Origin: an uncultured Lachnospiraceae bacterium
GTDB taxonomy: Bacteria; Bacillota; Clostridia; Lachnospirales; Lachnospiraceae
Direction: 5' to 3'
DNA: 64,000 bases
Assembly: GCA_902766735.1 (NCBI GenBank)
Contig: CACXEU010000039.1
Coordinates: 1-64,000, forward strand
The translations under genes and the position numbers were made by a program. Each line of letters begins with the position of its first letter. The stretch's first letter is position 1. The notes under the pieces are model-generated. The model saw only the letters and a program-made list of their open reading frames with translations. It was not told the origin of the DNA and made no database searches. Shown here in pieces: positions 18,899 through 27,316 of this stretch.

Positions 18899-19825
18899 TT
18901 ATGCAACCCTCCTTACTTTTTTTCTATTCTTCTGTTCCAGTTTACGAAGTTTTACTTCATCACGGTCTTCGAATACCTTATTTAAAGCAACCGTTGTAAT
19001 CAAACAGATAATAATGAAGATGACACCAATGGCATTACCATATCCATACTTATATGCGGTAAATCCCTGCTGATATAAATAGTTGGCTGCAAACTGAGTA
19101 CTATTTCCAGGGCCACCCTGTGTCAACAGATAAACGGTTTCCATCTGCTTCAATGCTGAGATAACAGCCATGGTGACATTTACCTGAATGACCGGTTTCA
19201 TCAATGGTAATGTTACATGAATAAATGCCTGTCTCTGGCTTGCTCCATCAATCGCCGCTGCTTCATAAAGAACCGGATCAATGTTCTTGATTCCCGTGTA
19301 ATAAATTAACATACCCCATCCAAATCCATGCCAGATTAAAACAAGAAGCACAGACCATATGGCTTTGTCTTCATCCAACCAGTTAATATTTCCTGATCCC
19401 CCAAACGCCTTAATAATGTTATTGAGCAAACCAAAACTTGGATTATAAATAAAGCTCCAAAGTTTTGCGATTACTGCGATAGAAATAACATTCGGTATAA
19501 AGTAAACACATCTGAAAAAGCTTTCTGCCTTTCCTCCCAATTTATCCAATACTGCTGCGACAATCATTGCAATCGGATGCTGAATACAGATAAAACCAAT
19601 TGCTAATAACAGCGAGTTTCTAAGCGACACCATGAAGACTTCATCGTGAAGCAAATTCTTGTAATTCTCCCAACCAATCATATTAAAGTTTCCCATACCG
19701 GTGTAATCGGTGAATCCATAGTAAACACTTAAGCAGATTGGAGCAAGAATCGCAAATATAAACAATAATAATCCCGGTAATATGAGGCTTAAAATAACCA
19801 ACTTATTACTATATAACTTTTTCAT
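18899..19825 (-). CDS. CUT1 sugar ABC transporter permease (MalF/UgpA-like)
   Basis: This 308-residue membrane protein has about six helices and an EAA loop (YEAAAIDGASQRQAF... TLPLMKP). It ends in a basic tail. It pairs with the following permease to form the membrane channel of an oligosaccharide importer. The start is supported by AAGGAG 6 bases upstream. It lies 65 bases after the binding-protein gene, with a GC-rich hairpin between them. Confidence 0.93.
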   Translation of the reverse strand: MKKLYSNKLVILSLILPGLLLFIFAILAPICLSVYYGFTDYTGMGNFNMIGWENYKNLLHDEVFMVSLRNSLLLAIGFICIQHPIAMIVAAVLDKLGGKAESFFRCVYFIPNVISIAVIAKLWSFIYNPSFGLLNNIIKAFGGSGNINWLDEDKAIWSVLLVLIWHGFGWGMLIYYTGIKNIDPVLYEAAAIDGASQRQAFIHVTLPLMKPVIQVNVTMAVISALKQMETVYLLTQGGPGNSTQFAANYLYQQGFTAYKYGYGNAIGVIFIIICLITTVALNKVFEDRDEVKLRKLEQKNRKKVRRVA

Positions 19826-19841
19826 CTTTAACTCCTTATAA

Positions 19842-19869
19842 AAATAGGCCGCCGAAATATCCGGCGGCC
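19842..19869 (-). terminator. Intercistronic hairpin, probable partial terminator or mRNA stabiliser
   Basis: On the minus strand GGCCGCCG (19869-19862) pairs perfectly with CGGCGGCC (19854-19847) around a 7-base loop and is followed by TATTTTTA. Its position just after the binding-protein stop is classic for setting binding protein expression above that of the permeases. Confidence 0.65.
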
Positions 19870-19890
19870 CAATGTTTCTTTCATCGTTAA

Positions 19891-21207
19891 TTATTTACAA
19901 GCCCCGCCAAGTGCTGAAAGAAAATCATCTACACTCTTACTTCCATTACAAACACTCTGAATTTCACTTTCAATCGTTGTCTTAAATGCTGATGTTCCTA
20001 AGTCGTTAATTGGTGTTCCTGAAAGATTTGTTGAGTTACTTAAAATTTCTACAATCTGCTTCTGAAGTTCTGTTTCATCACCTGTCATGTATGAGCTCTG
20101 ATCCTGTGCTGAAAGTCCAACACCGTTTTCCCATCCAAGCTTAGAAAGCTTTTCTGGCTGATACATGTAGTTTAAGAACTTAATTGCTTCTTCCTTAACT
20201 TCTGAGTTAGCGCTTACTGCATATCCACCACCGTTCCAAGCTGAGATGTCAGTAGCTGTAGCTTTTCCACCTTCAACAGTTGGCATTGTGAATACTCTGA
20301 TGTTTGTACGGATATCTTCTGCAATATCTTCATTAACAGCCATAGATGTTTCCCAACTTCCCATGTAGAACATTGCTGCCTGTCCGTTTGTGAATAAGTT
20401 CATAGCTGCGCCGTAATCCTGAGTATCGTAACCCTTCTGGAAAAGGTTAGCATCTGCAGCATCCTTTAATAACTGAGCTGCCTTCTTCATTTCATCAGAA
20501 CTGAAATCACCTGATTCCATTGCCTTGCTAACTGTGTCTAAGTAATCTGTTCCTGTAATCTTGAAAAGAACATCTGCTAAGTAGCAGCAAAGTGGCCATC
20601 CGTCTCCACCATCCATTGCTACCGGAACGATACCTTTTTCATTGATTTTCTTTCCTAATTCTAATAATTCATCATAAGTCTTAGGTACTTCCCAACCATT
20701 ATCTTCGAACATTTTCTGGTTGTAATAGAATACGCCGATATCTGTGTTTCTTGGAAGACCATATAACTTACCATCATATGTATATCCGCTCAATGATCCT
20801 TCAACGAACTGATAATCTTTGTAATCATCCTGATTTAATTCAGCAAGTACTCCTGCTTCAACTACTTCATCAAGGAATGCCGGCTGTCCCCAGATACTAA
20901 CGACATCTGGCATACCTGACATGGAATAAGCTTTAAATTTCGTCTTATAAGCTTCTTCATCCAATGCTTCCACTTCAATCGTAACGTTTGGATTTTCTTT
21001 TTCGTATTCATCAATGATAGTCTGTTCTACAAGTCCCTGTCCATTCTTACGATCTGTTAAGTTTGAAAATAACTTAATGGTTACTTTTCCGTCTGCTGAC
21101 TTTCCGCCACCAGCCTTCTTTGTGTCACTGTTTCCACATCCAACAGCCATTGTTGCGACCATGGCAACGGATAAAGCAATTGATGCAAATTTGTTAAACT
21201 TTCTCAT
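19891..21207 (-). CDS. Sugar-binding lipoprotein of the ABC importer (SBP family 1)
   Basis: The frame is open from 21315, but the ATG at 21207 is the start because AAGGAGG lies 6 bases upstream and a lipoprotein signal begins there. The 438-residue product has lipobox MAVGC (lipidated C24), a Gly/Lys spacer and a family 1 solute-binding fold (SMSGMPDVVSIWG, ARNTDIGVFYYNQK-type segment, GQAAMFYMGSW, WNGGGYAV). It would capture an oligosaccharide outside the membrane and deliver it to the two permeases. It is the first gene of the nine-gene operon. Confidence 0.93.
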   Translation of the reverse strand: MRKFNKFASIALSVAMVATMAVGCGNSDTKKAGGGKSADGKVTIKLFSNLTDRKNGQGLVEQTIIDEYEKENPNVTIEVEALDEEAYKTKFKAYSMSGMPDVVSIWGQPAFLDEVVEAGVLAELNQDDYKDYQFVEGSLSGYTYDGKLYGLPRNTDIGVFYYNQKMFEDNGWEVPKTYDELLELGKKINEKGIVPVAMDGGDGWPLCCYLADVLFKITGTDYLDTVSKAMESGDFSSDEMKKAAQLLKDAADANLFQKGYDTQDYGAAMNLFTNGQAAMFYMGSWETSMAVNEDIAEDIRTNIRVFTMPTVEGGKATATDISAWNGGGYAVSANSEVKEEAIKFLNYMYQPEKLSKLGWENGVGLSAQDQSSYMTGDETELQKQIVEILSNSTNLSGTPINDLGTSAFKTTIESEIQSVCNGSKSVDDFLSALGGACK

Positions 21208-21332
21208 TTTTTTCCTCCTTATTCGTTCAACATTTTTTTCTTGTTGTCTGAATTTTATCATTGAGTTTCGTCTCTTAACAGATAGTAATCTTACGAAAAG
21301 GTGGAAAATTTTCATATGAATTTCTACTTCAG
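21208..21332 (-). other. 5' leader of the sugar-utilisation operon
   Basis: This stretch lies between the predicted -10 box and the binding-protein start. The frame of the binding protein stays open through it, but the region lacks a signal-peptide-like sequence and the internal RBS at 21214-21220 argues that it is untranslated leader. No riboswitch fold was recognised. Confidence 0.4.
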
Positions 21333-21361
21333 ATTTTACCCTCTAAAAACGTTTTTTACAA
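21333..21361 (-). promoter_or_regulatory. Promoter of the sugar-utilisation operon with palindrome in the spacer
   Basis: On the minus strand TTGTAA (21361-21356) and TAAAAT (21338-21333) are 17 bases apart. The spacer contains the palindrome AAAAACGTTTTT (21345-21356). A symmetric site between -35 and -10 is a typical repressor position, for example for a LacI/CcpA-type protein. Its core resembles but does not fully match a cre site. Confidence 0.6.
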
Positions 21362-21636
21362 CGCCGGAAGGCGCATTCCAAGGGCATCTCAGGATTTTTG
21401 TTCATTGTGTATAATCACCCCTCTCAAACCCCTTTATTTCCTACGTTTGAGTTTTTTGCTTTTGTCTATTTTTCATTTTTTTCTTCTTCCTTTGTGTGGG
21501 AGAATTGATAAAACATAAGAAAAATATTTTTATCGGTAATTTTCGACTGGGGAAGCATTTTTTAGAGTTGGGATGAATTTTTTAGAATGCGATTGAATTT
21601 TCATTTTTTTCTGGTTGCGAGTCAATTAAATCCCAT
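21362..21636. other. Non-coding region upstream of the sugar operon
   Basis: About 275 bases without a supported gene separate the promoter from the terminator of the polysaccharide cluster. A small GC-rich hairpin (CGCC-TTCC-GGCG on the minus strand near 21363-21374) and T-rich tracts are present. A far-upstream activator site for the adjacent response regulator may lie here, but no repeat pair was convincing. Confidence 0.35.
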
Positions 21637-21679
21637 AAAAAAACTGACCACATACTTTATTACAGTACGCAATCAGTTT
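21637..21679 (-). terminator. Terminator of the polysaccharide operon
   Basis: Read on the minus strand, AAACTGA plus a wobble-paired extension (21679-21664) pairs with the complementary arm ending TCAGTTT (21647-21641) and runs into a tract of T residues. It lies directly after the nucleotidyltransferase-fold gene, the last gene of the roughly 30-kb operon. Confidence 0.8.
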
Positions 21680-21681
21680 CT

Positions 21682-22863
21682 TTATAATCCAATCTCCTTA
21701 TAGATTCGTTGCAATCGTTCTACCTTTTCTTTATCTGTCTTCATAATGCTCTTTGCTTCCCTGGAATGTTCTCCCCAGGTGTCCCGGGTTTTAAAGAACC
21801 GATGAACCCAAGCAATCGGCAGAAGCCAATGCTTTCCCCTAAGATAGGTGTATCGACTTTCAATACTTCCTGCTGACGGAAAGAGCCGCTTCCGCAAAGT
21901 CTTCCCTCTGGAAACTTCTCCGCCCTCCTGCGTGGTCTGTTTTAAAGAAATCAAACCGGCATCTCTTCCAACTTTTCCAAAAGTTCCACCCTTCATAGTA
22001 AACAACACAAAATCATTATAAACCACCTCATCTATTGGGCGTAACGGAATCACGCTCTGCACCGCAAAAACATTTTCCACCAATGTGAAAACCATATTGG
22101 CAAAATCTTCAAAAGCCAGTTTTTCGAATTCCTGATGCAAGTATTCTACGTTCAGCTTTCCCTCAAAGTATTTCAGAAAAACTGCCACATCTAAATACAT
22201 CCGGATTCCTGCTCCCGATCCATTAATATGCTTTGCAATATGCGTTAGCATATAAATGAGATGGTCTTCCGGTGAAAGAACATAAGTATGTCCCTCCTGA
22301 AGTCTCGCCCGTTCCCAGATGTGACGAAAGTACTCCCTATAATCTGCCTTATCTGACACATCAATTTCCATCACATCGGTATGCACTTCATAATGCTCCA
22401 GCTCTTTTCGGTAACTAAAAACCGGTTCCCAATTATCCTCTCGTGCAAAACCATTCTTCATCATCAGCTCATCACTCGCCTGGCGCTTCCCTTCCGGAAT
22501 CAGAAAATCAATATCCCCAAATGTTCGAAGTTCCGGAACCGGATAATATTCCCGAAGGACAAAGCCCTTGAAAAGTAAATGTTCAATCCCTTTTTGGTTC
22601 ATCTGCTCAATAAGAGCTTTCATGCACTCCGCTTTCTGCGAATACAATCCAATGGACTCCAGACAATGTTTTCGAAGAGCTTCTCCATAAACACCTGCTG
22701 TTTCCTGCGGGTAATTCATCACCATATAACCAAGAATGCTGGTTACCGAGTGTACCTGGGAAAGCTGTATTAACTTTTTCCAGTCCCCCGGAAAAACACC
22801 CGGATTTTCGTTATGTATGAATGATTTTAATGTTTTTAGCAAATATTCTGATTCTATGCGCAT
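21682..22863 (-). CDS. Nucleotidyltransferase-fold protein (NTP_transf_5-like)
   Basis: The 393-residue protein carries the segment LLFKGFVLREYY followed by LRTFGDIDFLI, with G116, D117 and D119 forming the G-[DS]-x-D metal motif of the polymerase-beta superfamily. This matches the uncharacterised nucleotidyltransferase family often found in polysaccharide and lasso/lantipeptide-like loci. The rest is largely helical, with no signal peptide. Its substrate is unknown; transfer of a nucleotide to sugar or lipid is possible. The start has AAAGGA upstream. It ends at the operon terminator. Confidence 0.7.
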   Translation of the reverse strand: MRIESEYLLKTLKSFIHNENPGVFPGDWKKLIQLSQVHSVTSILGYMVMNYPQETAGVYGEALRKHCLESIGLYSQKAECMKALIEQMNQKGIEHLLFKGFVLREYYPVPELRTFGDIDFLIPEGKRQASDELMMKNGFAREDNWEPVFSYRKELEHYEVHTDVMEIDVSDKADYREYFRHIWERARLQEGHTYVLSPEDHLIYMLTHIAKHINGSGAGIRMYLDVAVFLKYFEGKLNVEYLHQEFEKLAFEDFANMVFTLVENVFAVQSVIPLRPIDEVVYNDFVLFTMKGGTFGKVGRDAGLISLKQTTQEGGEVSRGKTLRKRLFPSAGSIESRYTYLRGKHWLLPIAWVHRFFKTRDTWGEHSREAKSIMKTDKEKVERLQRIYKEIGL

Positions 22864-22875
22864 ACTATAAGTCCT

Positions 22876-23130
22876 TTAGTCCTCTAGGAGTTTCTTCATT
22901 TTCAGTACCTCATCCACCGAAACCATCAATGTATCGGCAACTTCTTCGACACTATTTCCCGACTTGAGCAGTTTTATGATATTCTCACCGATTTCGATTC
23001 CACGCTGCTCGCCGATTTCGATTCCACGCTGCTCGCCGATTTCGATTCCACGTTCCTCACCGATCTTCTCGTGTTCCTTCAGAGTCAGCTCATAATACAT
23101 ATATTCCGCCCTCCATTCTTCGCTAAACTT
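22876..23130 (-). pseudogene. C-terminal remnant of an Rpn/PD-(D/E)XK-type nuclease gene
   Basis: The frame from an upstream stop reads KFSEEWRAEYM and then a Glu/Gly/Ile-rich repeat (GIEIGEQR three times) before a helical end SVEEVADTLMVSVDEV. This architecture is the C-terminal tail of Rpn-family recombination-promoting nuclease/transposase-like proteins of Clostridia. The catalytic N-terminal domain is missing. A start at 23100 (74 codons) has GGAGG upstream, so a small peptide could still be made. It lies between a membrane acyltransferase and the nucleotidyltransferase-fold gene. Confidence 0.6.
22989..23060. repeat. Three tandem copies of a 24-bp repeat inside the Rpn remnant
   Basis: The unit CGATTTCGATTCCACGCTGC plus TCGC occurs twice exactly and a third time with changes near its end. 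It encodes the eight-residue GIEIGEQR repeat. Such in-frame repeats usually expand and contract by slippage. Confidence 0.85.
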
Positions 23131-23136
23131 AATACA

Positions 23137-24186
23137 CTATGTAATCCATTTACCTACCACAGGTATTTTTCGGATTATATAAGTTCCCATTAAACTTCCA
23201 AGATAAATCAAAACAATATATAGAATCAGAACCACTCCAGGCAACGGTAAATTCTTTGGTAACGGAATATATTCCATGACTGAATTAACTAATCCATGTA
23301 ATATAAATACACCAAAACTGTATTCTGTTAGTCTTGCAAAGATTTTTTTTGTTTTTTCACTAAAATCAACCTGTGACACCCTGTTCACAAAAAAGAAATA
23401 AATCCCAGAAGAATAAATAATAACATTAATTTTTTGATATTGTTGGATAAAATCTCCAGCTGGTGATGGTATATGATTATAAATCATGTACCCCTGTGCA
23501 ATAATTGTAAAAAGATACATTAATATGCCAGCCAAGTAAATAGTTAGTACTTTCTTTTTAGTCCATTCTGATTGATATTTGTATATGAAGTATCCTAAAA
23601 TGTAATACGTAACATAACCAGTAAATAACTTAAATTCAAATCTTTGTACAAAAGTATCAATAATATGTCCAACTTTTGGAATGTAAATTACATAACTATT
23701 AATTAGAATAATCAAAAACGAAATAGCTAAAAAATACAGAGTTAGCTTCTTATCTTTAACAATCAAACGCAAAAACGGAGTCAACATATACAAGCTAATC
23801 AGTGTTAATAAATACCAAAAATGAAATGGTCCTTGAATAAACTCTTCTAGGATTCCCCATTTGTTTAATCCTGCAAATGCTCCTGTATAGTAATAATAAA
23901 TTGAATAAATCAACGACCATACAATAAAGACGATAACCATATGCGATATATTCTTCTTAAATATTTTTTCAATTGTGTTTTCTCTCTCAGGATCTAGAAA
24001 AAAACGCCCTGAAATCATAAAAAATACCGGCACGCACCATACAGTTGATGCAATAACACACCCCCAAAATGTATTATTAAAGTGACTTGTTATTTTTTCG
24101 TGTCCATTAGCATGCATTAATATGACTGCAAAAATTGCACCAAATCGTAATATATCTAATTCTGTCTGTCTTTTCATTTCTTTCAT
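23137..24186 (-). CDS. Membrane acyltransferase, family 3 (OafA/WecH-like)
   Basis: The ATG at 24186 is preferred, preceded by GGAGG about 10 bases upstream, giving 349 residues. About ten membrane helices are visible. The N-terminal motif ELDILRFGAIFAVILMHANGH carries the key His of the family, and VFFMISGRFF follows. Family members O-acetylate extracellular polysaccharides or peptidoglycan across the membrane. Its place at the end of the polysaccharide operon suggests decoration of the product. Confidence 0.87.
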   Translation of the reverse strand: MKEMKRQTELDILRFGAIFAVILMHANGHEKITSHFNNTFWGCVIASTVWCVPVFFMISGRFFLDPERENTIEKIFKKNISHMVIVFIVWSLIYSIYYYYTGAFAGLNKWGILEEFIQGPFHFWYLLTLISLYMLTPFLRLIVKDKKLTLYFLAISFLIILINSYVIYIPKVGHIIDTFVQRFEFKLFTGYVTYYILGYFIYKYQSEWTKKKVLTIYLAGILMYLFTIIAQGYMIYNHIPSPAGDFIQQYQKINVIIYSSGIYFFFVNRVSQVDFSEKTKKIFARLTEYSFGVFILHGLVNSVMEYIPLPKNLPLPGVVLILYIVLIYLGSLMGTYIIRKIPVVGKWIT

Positions 24187-24244
24187 ATTCCACTTTCCTC
24201 CCAAACACTAATTTAATATTATCCGATCAAAGTACGTCATTGAA

Positions 24245-25225
24245 TCACCTGTGATTTACTGGTCTTCCCACTAAAAACGGGATATAACGATTTAGTAAAT
24301 ATACCACCGGGATTTCAAAAAACACAATTACTATAAACATCAAAATTCCCATCAATAAACTTCCATTATAAAATGAAGAGACAAATGTCGGTAACGCATA
24401 TATTACCAACTGATGTGTTCCCATAATCGAAAGGGTGTGTTTTCCTATGATTTCACTCCCTTTTATTTTTATGATTTGTGCTATTCCTAAAATGAAAACT
24501 GTCCCACTTACACCTCCTATATAAAGGGTCAGCGGACTATTAACAACACCTGAGAAGATATCATTTCCTGAATATTTTAAATTAATAATTGCACAACCGG
24601 TTAAAACAAGAAATGCCCCTATAATCCATGAAGGTGTTTTGATTTTCTCATCTAAAAACATCTTCTTTCCATAGTAACCTACCATGATAAATCCAAAAGC
24701 AATTACTCCTCGACATAAAACAATCAGTAACTGATTTTCACGTATTAAAACCGGAATTAAAAAGCTTAAAATAATCATTAGTAAACTACATATATGATTA
24801 AAATATCTGGTTACAAACCAAAAGACCATACAGCCCATAAACATGGCAATTAGAAACCAATCTGCTCCAATATTACAACAAACCGTTATTAAATTATATA
24901 ACCCGTCTTTAATCGACTGTTTATACATAATTAATCTGCAAATAATTCCTATGGTTTCGAAAAATAAATAGGGAATAATTAAAGAAAAACTTCTGGATTT
25001 GAGATAATTCCAAAAAGACTTTTCTCTCCACTTTTCCTCATTGAAAAGCATACCGTGAATAATGAAAAAAGCCGGCATATGAAAAGCTGTAATCCATGAC
25101 TCCCCGGCAGATAATAAAATCTTTGAGTAGGTAGGGTTAAGCACAATCATAATGTGCCCGACAATCACGAGAAAAATCAAATATGCTTTTGCTACATCAA
25201 TGTAATCCAATCTTTGTTTACTCAT
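24245..25225 (-). CDS. Membrane acyltransferase (PF01757-like)
   Basis: The start ATG at 25225 overlaps the stop of the preceding metallophosphoesterase gene by 8 bases (an in-frame ATG at 25240 is less likely). The 326-residue product has about ten membrane helices. Its motif RLDYIDVAKAYLIFLVIVGH is typical of family 3 acyltransferases, and FHMPAFFIIHGMLF follows. It resembles the WcaK/NolX-type branch that acts on capsule sugars. It is a second O-acyl decorating enzyme next to that at 23137, though the two are only distantly alike. Confidence 0.85.
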   Translation of the reverse strand: MSKQRLDYIDVAKAYLIFLVIVGHIMIVLNPTYSKILLSAGESWITAFHMPAFFIIHGMLFNEEKWREKSFWNYLKSRSFSLIIPYLFFETIGIICRLIMYKQSIKDGLYNLITVCCNIGADWFLIAMFMGCMVFWFVTRYFNHICSLLMIILSFLIPVLIRENQLLIVLCRGVIAFGFIMVGYYGKKMFLDEKIKTPSWIIGAFLVLTGCAIINLKYSGNDIFSGVVNSPLTLYIGGVSGTVFILGIAQIIKIKGSEIIGKHTLSIMGTHQLVIYALPTFVSSFYNGSLLMGILMFIVIVFFEIPVVYLLNRYIPFLVGRPVNHR

Positions 25226-26123
25226 TATTTTTACTCTCATTTTTCGGTACTAAATCTACTACGACAACTTCCGGTGGATTATTAACTCTTGGAAGATAAG
25301 AGTATTCATTTCCTAATCCAGCAGACAAAACACAAGTGGCATATTTTCCATGATATACGCCTTTTACAAAGGGCGGATTAAATCCAATGTATGGTGCATA
25401 CACTCCACCAATTCCAGGAAGTACCCATTGACCTCCGTGATAATGTCCTGAAAAAACCAAATTAACAGGATGCTGCGTATAATCCCAGTCCACCCACTGA
25501 GTTGGAATGTGATTGATTAGAATTTTGTATCGATCTGTATTTTCAAAATTGTCAAAAAAAGTGTACTCTTCTTTTGTTTCTTCTTCCGTTCTTTTAAACA
25601 TCCACGGGATACGATAATATCCCATATAACCACCAATTCGCAGCTGATTTCCTTTTACTTCTATATCTACAAATTCATTATCTAATAGAACAGCTCCTGC
25701 AGCTGTAATACTGTGTCTCAAATCCGTTCCTGTCCGTTCCATCCACATATACTCATGATTTCCATGACCATAATAGACCGGAGCAATTTCTTTTAAAGAC
25801 GATATTAAATTCAATGCCACTGAAATATCGTCATCATCTCGATTAATCATATCACCAGACATAAGGATGATGTCAGGTGATTGTTTTTTTACTAGTTCAA
25901 TTAGTTCGGTATTATTGTCGCCAAACTCACTGCAATGGAGGTCGGAAAGTTGAAGGATCCGAATGGGTGCTTCAATTATGGCATTAACTTTATATAACTC
26001 CACTTCTAAATCTTTATTCGTAATATGCGCAAGAAAATAAATTCCACATCCAACTACTAACGTGAAAAAAACTATGAACATTATTTTTATTATTTCCAAT
26101 AATTTTTTTGCTATTTTTCCCAC
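25218..26123 (-). CDS. Membrane-anchored metallophosphoesterase (YaeI-like)
   Basis: The start is GTG. The 301-residue protein has one N-terminal membrane helix (about 12-32) and an extracytoplasmic calcineurin-like domain. The metal motifs are DLH (D61, H63), GDMINR (90-95), GNHE (121-124) and SGHYHGG near 230. YaeI-type proteins hydrolyse phosphate esters such as lipid or nucleotide-sugar phosphates. Within this operon it could recycle a lipid carrier or trim a phosphate left by the Stealth enzyme, which is inference. Confidence 0.87.
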   Translation of the reverse strand: MGKIAKKLLEIIKIMFIVFFTLVVGCGIYFLAHITNKDLEVELYKVNAIIEAPIRILQLSDLHCSEFGDNNTELIELVKKQSPDIILMSGDMINRDDDDISVALNLISSLKEIAPVYYGHGNHEYMWMERTGTDLRHSITAAGAVLLDNEFVDIEVKGNQLRIGGYMGYYRIPWMFKRTEEETKEEYTFFDNFENTDRYKILINHIPTQWVDWDYTQHPVNLVFSGHYHGGQWVLPGIGGVYAPYIGFNPPFVKGVYHGKYATCVLSAGLGNEYSYLPRVNNPPEVVVVDLVPKNESKNNE

Positions 26124-26154
26124 AACTATATAACCTTTTAAATAACACTATATA

Positions 26155-27249
26155 TTACTTCACTTCTAAAACATCCGCAATTCTTTTACTTGCAAAGCCA
26201 TCTCCATAAGGATTACTTGCTTTACTCATCTTTTCATATTCAGAACTATCTTCTAGCAAAAGTTTAAAATATTGATAGATAGTTTCCTCTTCCGTACCAA
26301 CCAACTTCAATGTTCCCGCTGCAATCCCTTCCGGTCTTTCTGTTGTGTCTCTCATAACTAAAACAGGTTTTCCTAAAGAAGGGGCTTCTTCCTGTATTCC
26401 ACCTGAATCGGTCAAAATAAGATAACTTTTGTTCATAAAATTATGAAAATCTAGAACATCCAGTGGTTCTATCAAATGTATTTGTTCACAATCTCCTAAT
26501 ACCTCATCTGCTATTTTCCGCACTTCTGGATTCATATGTATTGGGTAAATCGCTTTAACATCCGAATGTTCTTCCAACACTCTTCTAATTGCTCGAAACA
26601 TATTTCTCATTGGTTCACCTAGATTTTCTCGTCTGTGTGCAGTAATCAATATTAGTCTGCTACCTGCAGCCCATTCAAGTTCAGAATGAGAATAATCATT
26701 GGATACTGTTGTTTTCAGTGCATCAATAGCTGTATTACCTGTCACATATATAGATTCTTTATCTTTTCCTTCTTTCAGTAAATTATTCTTTGCTAGTTCT
26801 GTCGGAGCAAAATTAAACTTGCTTATTATTCCCACAGCCTGCCGATTAAATTCTTCAGGAAATGGTGAATAAATATTATACGTACGTAGTCCAGCTTCCA
26901 CATGTCCAACAGGAATTTGCAAATAAAAACACGCTAATGAAGTAATAAATGTTGTTGATGTATCACCATGAACTAATACAACATCGGGTTTGACATTTTC
27001 CAAAACTTCTTTAATGCCACCAAGAATGTTTGTTGTAATATCAAATAATGACTGTCCCTCCTTCATAACGGACAAATCATAATTAGGAACGACATTAAAA
27101 ACCTGCAGAACTTGATCTAGCATTTGTCTATGCTGTCCTGTTACACAAACAATTGTTTCGATTTTTTTTCTTTTTTTTAGTTCGTTTACTAAAGGACACA
27201 TCTTTATAGCTTCTGGACGTGTTCCAAATACTAGCATTATTTTTTTCAT
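26155..27249 (-). CDS. wecB: UDP-N-acetylglucosamine 2-epimerase (non-hydrolysing)
   Basis: This 364-residue protein matches the WecB/MnaA family in length and motifs: FGTRPEAIKMCPL at the N-terminus, HGDTSTT, GHVEAGLRT, TAHRRENLG and TDSGGIQEEA. It interconverts UDP-GlcNAc and UDP-ManNAc, which would supply a ManNAc-type residue to the polysaccharide. No ManNAc dehydrogenase lies nearby. The start has GAGGA 6 bases upstream. Confidence 0.94.
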   Translation of the reverse strand: MKKIMLVFGTRPEAIKMCPLVNELKKRKKIETIVCVTGQHRQMLDQVLQVFNVVPNYDLSVMKEGQSLFDITTNILGGIKEVLENVKPDVVLVHGDTSTTFITSLACFYLQIPVGHVEAGLRTYNIYSPFPEEFNRQAVGIISKFNFAPTELAKNNLLKEGKDKESIYVTGNTAIDALKTTVSNDYSHSELEWAAGSRLILITAHRRENLGEPMRNMFRAIRRVLEEHSDVKAIYPIHMNPEVRKIADEVLGDCEQIHLIEPLDVLDFHNFMNKSYLILTDSGGIQEEAPSLGKPVLVMRDTTERPEGIAAGTLKLVGTEEETIYQYFKLLLEDSSEYEKMSKASNPYGDGFASKRIADVLEVK

Positions 27250-27316
27250 CTTATCCTCAATATAGTTCTAACTTTTTTAATAACAACACCTTTGTTGAAT
27301 ACCTAATTCCAAACTA

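Noticed and set aside
21208-21315. N-terminal extension of the sugar-binding protein
   Set aside because: The added residues are basic, lack a signal peptide and lie before a strong RBS for the internal ATG, so the shorter start was chosen.
21363-21374. Riboswitch-like GC hairpin upstream of the sugar operon
   Set aside because: It is only a 4-bp stem with a 4-base loop and lies upstream of the predicted promoter, so it is unlikely to be in the transcript.
22989-23060. Possible CRISPR-like repeat array
   Set aside because: The 24-bp units are tandem with no spacers and encode a simple peptide repeat.
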